From an uncultured Oscillospiraceae bacterium (lineage in GTDB: Bacteria > Bacillota > Clostridia > Oscillospirales > Ruminococcaceae), in contig CAJULF010000056.1 in the NCBI GenBank assembly GCA_910587135.1, forward strand, positions 1-16,975: a stretch of 16,975 nt of DNA, given 5' to 3'. Positions 13,596 through 16,975 of this stretch are shown here, in pieces (the stretch's first letter is position 1; each line of letters begins with the position of its first letter). The notes beneath the pieces are model-generated. The model worked only from the letters and a program-made list of their open reading frames with translations, was not told the origin of the DNA and did no database searches. The position numbers and the translations under genes were made by a program.

Positions 13596-14288
13596 TTAAA
13601 CGCCGAACCTTATTGTGTTCACCTTAACACCCGGTCCCATAGTAGAGGAAACCGTGCAACTCTTGATATACTGACCCTTTGCCGCTGCGGGCTTAGCCTT
13701 TGCGACCGCGTCCATCAGCGCGTTGAAATTCTCTTCAAGCTTTTCGGTGCCGAATGAAGCCTTGCCGATGGGGCAGTGAATAATATTGGACTTGTCAAGA
13801 CGATACTCGATCTTACCCGCCTTAGCCTCCTGAACCGCCTTAGCGACATCGGGAGTGACCGTGCCCGCCTTGGGGTTAGGCATAAGACCTCTCGGACCGA
13901 GAACCTTACCGAGTCTGCCGACTACGCCCATCATGTCGGGTGTAGCGATAACGACTTCAAAGTCCATCCAGCCGCCCTGGATTTTGGATACCGTTTCGTC
14001 GTCCGCGATATAATCAGCGCCCGCTTCCTTTGCGTCGTTAGCCTTTTCGGGCTTGCAGAAAACAAGCGTTCTTATCGTTCTGCCCGTTCCGTTAGGCAGT
14101 ACAACCGCGCCGCGAACCTGCTGGTCTGCGTGACGTGAGTCAACGCCAAGACGAATATGCAGCTCTACGGTCTCATCAAATTTAGCCTTTGCGGTCTTGC
14201 AAACCAAATCAAGAGCCTCGTTGGATTCATAAACCTTGGAAGAATCAACGAGTTTTACGCTGTCAACATACTTTTTACCGTGTTTCAT
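13596..14288 (-). CDS. rplA: 50S ribosomal protein L1
   Basis: L1 forms the mobile stalk at the ribosomal E site and, in several bacteria, represses translation of its own operon by binding the mRNA. The 230-residue length is exactly typical. Recognisable segments are MKHGKKYVDSVKLVD, the L1 core with VELHIRLGVDSRHADQQVRG, the signature region GPRGLMPNPKAGTVT near residues 130-144, and the C-terminal KGQYIKSCTVSSTMGPGVKV. AAGGAGG lies 7 bases before the ATG. It follows rplK by 73 bases, and that gap can form a small hairpin with an internal loop (14303-14329). A terminator comes right after it, and rplJ, rplL and rpoBC do not follow. Confidence 0.98.
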   Translation of the reverse strand: MKHGKKYVDSVKLVDSSKVYESNEALDLVCKTAKAKFDETVELHIRLGVDSRHADQQVRGAVVLPNGTGRTIRTLVFCKPEKANDAKEAGADYIADDETVSKIQGGWMDFEVVIATPDMMGVVGRLGKVLGPRGLMPNPKAGTVTPDVAKAVQEAKAGKIEYRLDKSNIIHCPIGKASFGTEKLEENFNALMDAVAKAKPAAAKGQYIKSCTVSSTMGPGVKVNTIRFGV

Positions 14289-14302
14289 TTAATATCCTCC
14301 TT

Positions 14303-14329
14303 GTGGTCTGACGGAAAAAATCCTCCCAC
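14303..14329 (-). promoter_or_regulatory. Hairpin before rplA, possible L1 autoregulatory site
   Basis: In the rplK-rplA gap the minus-strand RNA can pair GTGG (14326-14329) with CCAC (14303-14306) and GGA (14321-14323 region) with TCC (14313-14315), leaving an asymmetric internal loop. It ends a few bases before the rplA ribosome binding site. L1 binding sites on mRNA are helix-loop-helix structures, so the position is suggestive, but the stem is short and this is only inference. Confidence 0.25.
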
Positions 14330-14361
14330 TTCATAATTATCACTGTTAAGTGTCGTTAATA

Positions 14362-14787
14362 TCAGTCTACAACCTCTACGCCCATAGAGCGAGCCGTACC
14401 CGCGATCATAGACATAGCCGTTTCAAGGTTCGCAGCGTTGAGGTCGGGCATCTTTGTTTCCGCGATCTCCTGAACCTGCGCCTTGGTGATCTTCGCTACC
14501 TTTGTCTTGTTGGGAACGCCAGAGCCCTTCTCAACCTTGCACGCTTTCTTTATAAGAACGCTTGCGGGAGGGGTCTTGGTGATGAACGTAAAGCTCCTGT
14601 CCGCATAAACCGTGATAACAACGGGGATAATCAAGCCGGCCTTATCCTTGGTGCGCTCGTTGAATTCCTTCGTGAACGCCATTATGTTTACACCGTGCTG
14701 ACCCAAAGCGGGACCAACAGGGGGCGCAGGCGTAGCCTTGCCGGCAGGAATCTGCAATTTTATAAATCCTGTAACCTTTTGTGCCAT
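14362..14787 (-). CDS. rplK: 50S ribosomal protein L11
   Basis: L11 binds the GTPase-associated centre of 23S rRNA and takes part in factor binding and the stringent response. The product is 141 residues, the standard family length, when started at ATG 14787; a TTG three codons upstream overlaps the GGAGG ribosome binding site and is rejected. It has the N-terminal proline-rich segment (PAGKATPAPPVGPALGQHGV, the thiostrepton-related region), then FEFN-type IMAFTKEFNERT, and the RNA-binding C-terminal half ending in KMPDLNAANLETAMSMIAGT. It lies 32 bases after nusG in the same transcript. Confidence 0.98.
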   Translation of the reverse strand: MAQKVTGFIKLQIPAGKATPAPPVGPALGQHGVNIMAFTKEFNERTKDKAGLIIPVVITVYADRSFTFITKTPPASVLIKKACKVEKGSGVPNKTKVAKITKAQVQEIAETKMPDLNAANLETAMSMIAGTARSMGVEVVD

Positions 14788-14819
14788 GTTAATCAACCTC
14801 CATAAATTTCAAAGAAGAA

Positions 14820-15347
14820 TTATAATTTTCGGATAGCGGTTATCTCCATCGAGGTGGGAGTAGCTTCGCCAAACATATTGTACACATCCACGATGACGGT
14901 GTTGTTGTCCGCGTCTATCTCCTTGACAACGCCCTCGAAGCCTTCGAGAACGCCCTGTCTGATAACAACCTTTTCTCCGATTTCAAAGGAAACCGTCGTT
15001 TCCTTTGAGCTGTGTTCAAGATTTCTGACCTCTTCCTCACTCAGCGGGGTAGGCTTGCCCTCGGGACCCACAAAGCCCGTAACGCCTCTTGTGCTTCTGC
15101 AAAGCTGCCAGGATTCGTCCGTCTTTACCATCTTTACGAAAACATAGCCCGGGTAAACCTTTTCCTCCACCTCAACGACCTTTCCGTTGTCCTTGGTGAC
15201 GGTCTTTTTGGTTGTGGGCACGGCTACATCGGATATCAGGTTCTGGAGATTTCTGTTCTCAACCACCTTCGTAATATCCGTTGCTACCTTGTTTTCATAT
15301 CCCGAATATGTGTGGAGTATATACCACTTTGCTTCTGAGTCAGCCAT
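14820..15347 (-). CDS. nusG: Transcription termination/antitermination factor NusG
   Basis: NusG binds RNA polymerase to modulate pausing, termination and transcription-translation coupling. The 175-residue protein has the NGN domain from KWYILHTYSGYENKVA, with the conserved VYPGYVFVKM near residues 63-72 and STRGVTGFVG near 84-93. The C-terminal KOW domain follows (KVVIRQGVLEGFEGVVKEID) and ends in MFGEATPTSMEITAIRKL. GGAGG precedes the ATG. It sits 16 bases after secE, the near-universal arrangement, and before rplK. Confidence 0.98.
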   Translation of the reverse strand: MADSEAKWYILHTYSGYENKVATDITKVVENRNLQNLISDVAVPTTKKTVTKDNGKVVEVEEKVYPGYVFVKMVKTDESWQLCRSTRGVTGFVGPEGKPTPLSEEEVRNLEHSSKETTVSFEIGEKVVIRQGVLEGFEGVVKEIDADNNTVIVDVYNMFGEATPTSMEITAIRKL

Positions 15348-15363
15348 ACTTACCCTCCGAATA

Positions 15364-15672
15364 TCATATGCCGAAAATCAATTTGTTCAGCAGAGTGAAC
15401 AATGAATCAATCCCGAAGATGAAAACACCCGCAAGACCGCATACTATCAGTACGACGACCGTATTGTGCGTGGTTTCCTTCGGAGTTGGCCATACTACCT
15501 TCTTGAACTCGGACCTTGCGTCCTTGAAAAACTTTACTATGGAGCGCTTCGGCTTTTTGTCCTTGGACTTTTTCGCCTTATCGTCCTTCGCTTTTACCTT
15601 GGACTTTACTTCCTTGTCCTCGGCTTTTTCTGAATCAAGAGCGGCTTTTTTGATGTCGTTGTCTTTTGCCAT
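15364..15672 (-). CDS. secE: Preprotein translocase subunit SecE
   Basis: SecE is the small clamp subunit of the SecYEG channel. The 102-residue protein has a long, lysine- and acid-rich N-terminal extension (residues 2-45, probably disordered), an amphipathic helix FFKDARSEFKKVVWPTPKET with the conserved WP..KE, and one membrane segment (about 70-95). This single-span form is usual in Firmicutes; the charged extension is longer than in B. subtilis. GGGAGGAG lies before the ATG. It lies 14 bases after rpmG and 16 before nusG. Confidence 0.95.
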   Translation of the reverse strand: MAKDNDIKKAALDSEKAEDKEVKSKVKAKDDKAKKSKDKKPKRSIVKFFKDARSEFKKVVWPTPKETTHNTVVVLIVCGLAGVFIFGIDSLFTLLNKLIFGI

Positions 15673-15687
15673 GTTAGCTCCTCCCGA

Positions 15688-15837
15688 TTACTTAGTTTCC
15701 TTATGAAGAGTATGCTTCTTGCAGAACCTGCAGTACTTGTTCATCTCAAGTCTGTCGGGGTCATTCTTCTTGTTCTTCATGGTGTTGTAGTTGCGCTGTT
15801 TGCATTCTGTACACGCCAGAGTGATCTTAACTCTCAT
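15688..15837 (-). CDS. rpmG: 50S ribosomal protein L33
   Basis: The 49-residue product begins MRVKITLACTECKQRNY and ends HTLHKETK. Four cysteines in two CxxC pairs (Cys9/Cys12 and Cys36/Cys39) mark the zinc-binding form of L33. AGGAGG lies just upstream. It is the first gene of the rpmG-secE-nusG-rplK-rplA operon, about 110 bases after the promoter. Bacteria often carry a second, cysteine-free L33 for zinc limitation; none is visible here. Confidence 0.96.
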   Translation of the reverse strand: MRVKITLACTECKQRNYNTMKNKKNDPDRLEMNKYCRFCKKHTLHKETK

Positions 15838-15952
15838 TTCGGCACCTCCTAAATATTTATTGCCTCCCTCAGCCGCGGAATTGCGGATTTAACGGGGGAA
15901 ATCCCTTGTACAAAAATTGCACAAAAAAATATACCCCATTCGAGGTACTATT

Positions 15953-15981
15953 ATTTTACCATATTTATCGCCCATTGTCAA
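15953..15981 (-). promoter_or_regulatory. Strong SigA promoter of the rpmG-secE-nusG-rplK-rplA operon
   Basis: On the minus strand, a perfect TTGACA (15976-15981) and TAAAAT (15953-15958) are 17 bases apart. The leader of about 110 bases can form TTGTGC/GTACAA and GGG-ATTT-CCC hairpins. The -35 box overlaps a TTGTCA on the plus strand (15975-15980) that has TTTAAT 17 bases further right (15998-16003), so a weaker divergent promoter may share the same site. Confidence 0.8.
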
Positions 15982-16009
15982 GAGGGTTTTCTATTTTTTT
16001 AATGTTAAA

Positions 16010-16225
16010 AAAGTTTTATAATAAATGCAAGAGGTAGGGAGAGCAGTGATAGAAAGCTCTGACGGGGATTTTATTGCACATTTATTTTTTGTCCGCGGCT
16101 GCAGTAACAGGCACATTCTTGGCATGTGCCGCAAGAGGAGTATGCGTCTCTCTCTTAAAACGGGAGTGTGCCTGTTAGTGTAGTCGTTATTTCTGCTGTT
16201 TTATGTAAAATGTTGGCAGCAGATT
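16010..16225 (+). ncRNA. Candidate structured RNA with branched fold
   Basis: There is no gene here. A -10-like TATAAT lies at 16017-16022, and TTGTCA-17-TTTAAT lies just left. Three structures follow. AGAGC/GCTCT spans 16040-16060. A 16-bp helix pairs 16105-16120 with 16162-16177: 11 perfect pairs (TAACAGGCACA with TGTGCCTGTTA), then T-A, C-G and three G-U pairs. CTGCTG/CAGCAG spans 16193-16222, with TTTT/AAAA inside. The long helix encloses GGC-ATGT-GCC (16121-16130) and AAGAGGAG/CTC-T-CTCTT (16133-16156, one bulge), making a three-way junction. The G-U pairs form only in the plus-strand RNA. I recognise no known RNA family, and no strong terminator is seen. Confidence 0.4.
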
Positions 16226-16283
16226 TAAAGCAACTATGCTTGTTTCATTACAAAAATAAAGTTTCGATACAAATCAGATCACG

Positions 16284-16598
16284 TCATTCATTATACAAAG
16301 CCACAATTGCTTCGGCAATCTGCGGTGCTGTCCACTGACAGGTTGCACGGTCAAAAATGCCGAACAGCTCGTTTCCGCTGCTAAAATAATTATTATCCCA
16401 CCATACGCAGGGAATTCCATAACTTTTAGCTATACCCAAGTAATCGTTCAGCCATTTTATTACCTCATCAGTATTGTAAGTAAATTCGTCCAGCTGCTTT
16501 CTGACAGCACCGTATTCGGTAATCATGACAGGTACACCCTCACTCAGCAAAAACTTATCGATCATCTTATTGATATACCAAATAAACCTTTCTAAAAA
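16284..16598 (-). pseudogene. C-terminal remnant of a GH5 glycoside hydrolase (cellulase-type)
   Basis: About 93-100 residues remain of what is normally a catalytic domain of 300 or more. The stub keeps GVPVMITEYGAV, whose Glu matches the GH5 catalytic nucleophile position (usual form PVIIGEFG), then YGIPCVWWDNNYF with the substrate-binding Trp, and a final helix APQIAEAIVALYNE. The barrel's first two thirds, including the acid/base Glu, are absent. Reading upstream, family resemblance fades at about 16,570-16,585 and a stop occurs at 16,599-16,601, just before the IS630-type gene on the other strand. The likely explanation is insertion of that element. No ribosome binding site or signal peptide remains, so it should not be functional. 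Confidence 0.8.
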
Positions 16599-16611
16599 TC
16601 AAGAAAAGTGA

Positions 16612-16617
16612 TATAAT
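16612..16617 (+). promoter_or_regulatory. -10 box very close to the transposase start
   Basis: TATAAT ends 6 bases before the ATG at 16624, so transcription from it would start at or next to the start codon. No Shine-Dalgarno sequence is visible between them, and only a poor -35 (TTTCTA, 16589-16594) is present. Confidence 0.4.
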
Positions 16618-16623
16618 ATAAGC

Positions 16624-16974
16624 ATGGAAGATGAATTAAAAACAAACGCAGTAAAATTAAGTCCGGAAGAACAATATCAAATCAGAAAGAGTATTGTCCG
16701 TTTGAGTAAATTAGGAAAAAAGAACGGTGAGATTGCAGAAATACTTGATGTTAGCGAAAGGCACGTCAGGTCAATCAAGGACCAATACGCCGAAGGAGGT
16801 TTGGCTGCTATTAAGCCCAAAAAGCGTGGACGCAGTGTGGGTGAAAAAAGAATACTTACGTCAGAAGAAGAAAAAGAAATTCAGAAAATAATTATAGATA
16901 AAGATCCGATGCAGTTAAAGTTTAAAGAGAAGAGCAAAACATCCCTAAAGAAGCTAAAGGGCAAAGAAAATTAA
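16624..16974 (+). mobile_element. IS630-family transposase, N-terminal part, at the window edge
   Basis: A 116-residue frame carries the helix-turn-helix DNA-binding region of IS630/Tc1-type transposases: RLSKLGKKNGEIAEILDVS (about residues 27-45) and then ERHVRSIKDQYAEGGLAAI, followed by the linker KPKKRGRSVGEKR and EEEKEIQKIIIDKDPMQLKF. Complete members have about 330-350 residues with a DDE catalytic domain; here a stop is reached at 16972-16974 before any of it. The last 18 residues (lysine-rich, KSKTSLKKLKGKEN) do not look like the usual continuation. So there is either an internal deletion, a frameshift arrangement (known in some IS630 members), or an assembly artefact at a contig end. 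The left terminal repeat should lie at about 16,575-16,600; the right end is outside the window. It abuts the GH5 stub. Confidence 0.75.
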
Positions 16975-16975
16975 A

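Noticed and set aside
1..16975. CRISPR arrays, tRNA or rRNA genes
   Set aside because: No regularly spaced direct repeats were seen, and no tRNA cloverleaf with a TTCGA arm or rRNA signature was recognised.

Overview
The window looks like a low-to-mid GC Gram-positive anaerobe of the Oscillospiraceae, most likely Ruminococcus-like. Supporting signs are AGGAGG-type ribosome binding sites, near-consensus SigA promoters with 17-nt spacers, ribosomal and translocase genes typical of Firmicutes, a sporulation/germination-type PdaA deacetylase fold, and a broken family 5 glycoside hydrolase of the kind common in fibre-degrading ruminococci. The genus is inferred. The right edge lies inside an IS630-family element and the left edge is repeat-rich, so the window may be a whole contig bounded by repeats.

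Layout from left to right. Positions 1-378 are repeat-rich and non-coding. A secreted polysaccharide deacetylase follows (379-1155, +), ending at a 51-nt palindrome that shares a 21-nt match, inverted, with the left repeat. A tightly packed minus-strand operon runs 4943 to 1322: NUDIX hydrolase, tRNA-dihydrouridine synthase, a DUF815 AAA+ ATPase and an orphan BtuF-like binding lipoprotein. It starts from a promoter divergent to that of a DUF1624-type membrane acyltransferase (5115-5969, +). Then come lon (own promoter), a 287-nt gap full of hairpins, engB, a hairpin leader ending in a terminator, pnuC, and a large methyl-accepting chemotaxis protein with its own promoter and terminator.

The right half is on the minus strand: rpmG-secE-nusG-rplK-rplA, read from one strong promoter near 15,970 and ended by a terminator just after rplA. 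The usual rplJ-rplL-rpoB-rpoC genes do not follow. Instead there is a lipoprotein with Ltp-type repeats whose signal peptide and body lie in different frames, separated by a run of seven A. Beyond rpmG lie a highly structured, gene-free stretch (about 16,000-16,225), the C-terminal stub of a GH5 glycosidase, and the start of an IS630-type transposase that probably cut it.

No complete undescribed multi-gene system is visible. The best leads are four non-coding or decoding signals: the possibly switchable or recently broken Ltp lipoprotein, the pnuC leader with competing hairpins, the structured lon-engB spacer, and the 16.1-kb branched RNA-like element. A small promoter-to-terminator transcription unit at 12.72-12.98 kb is also worth a look.
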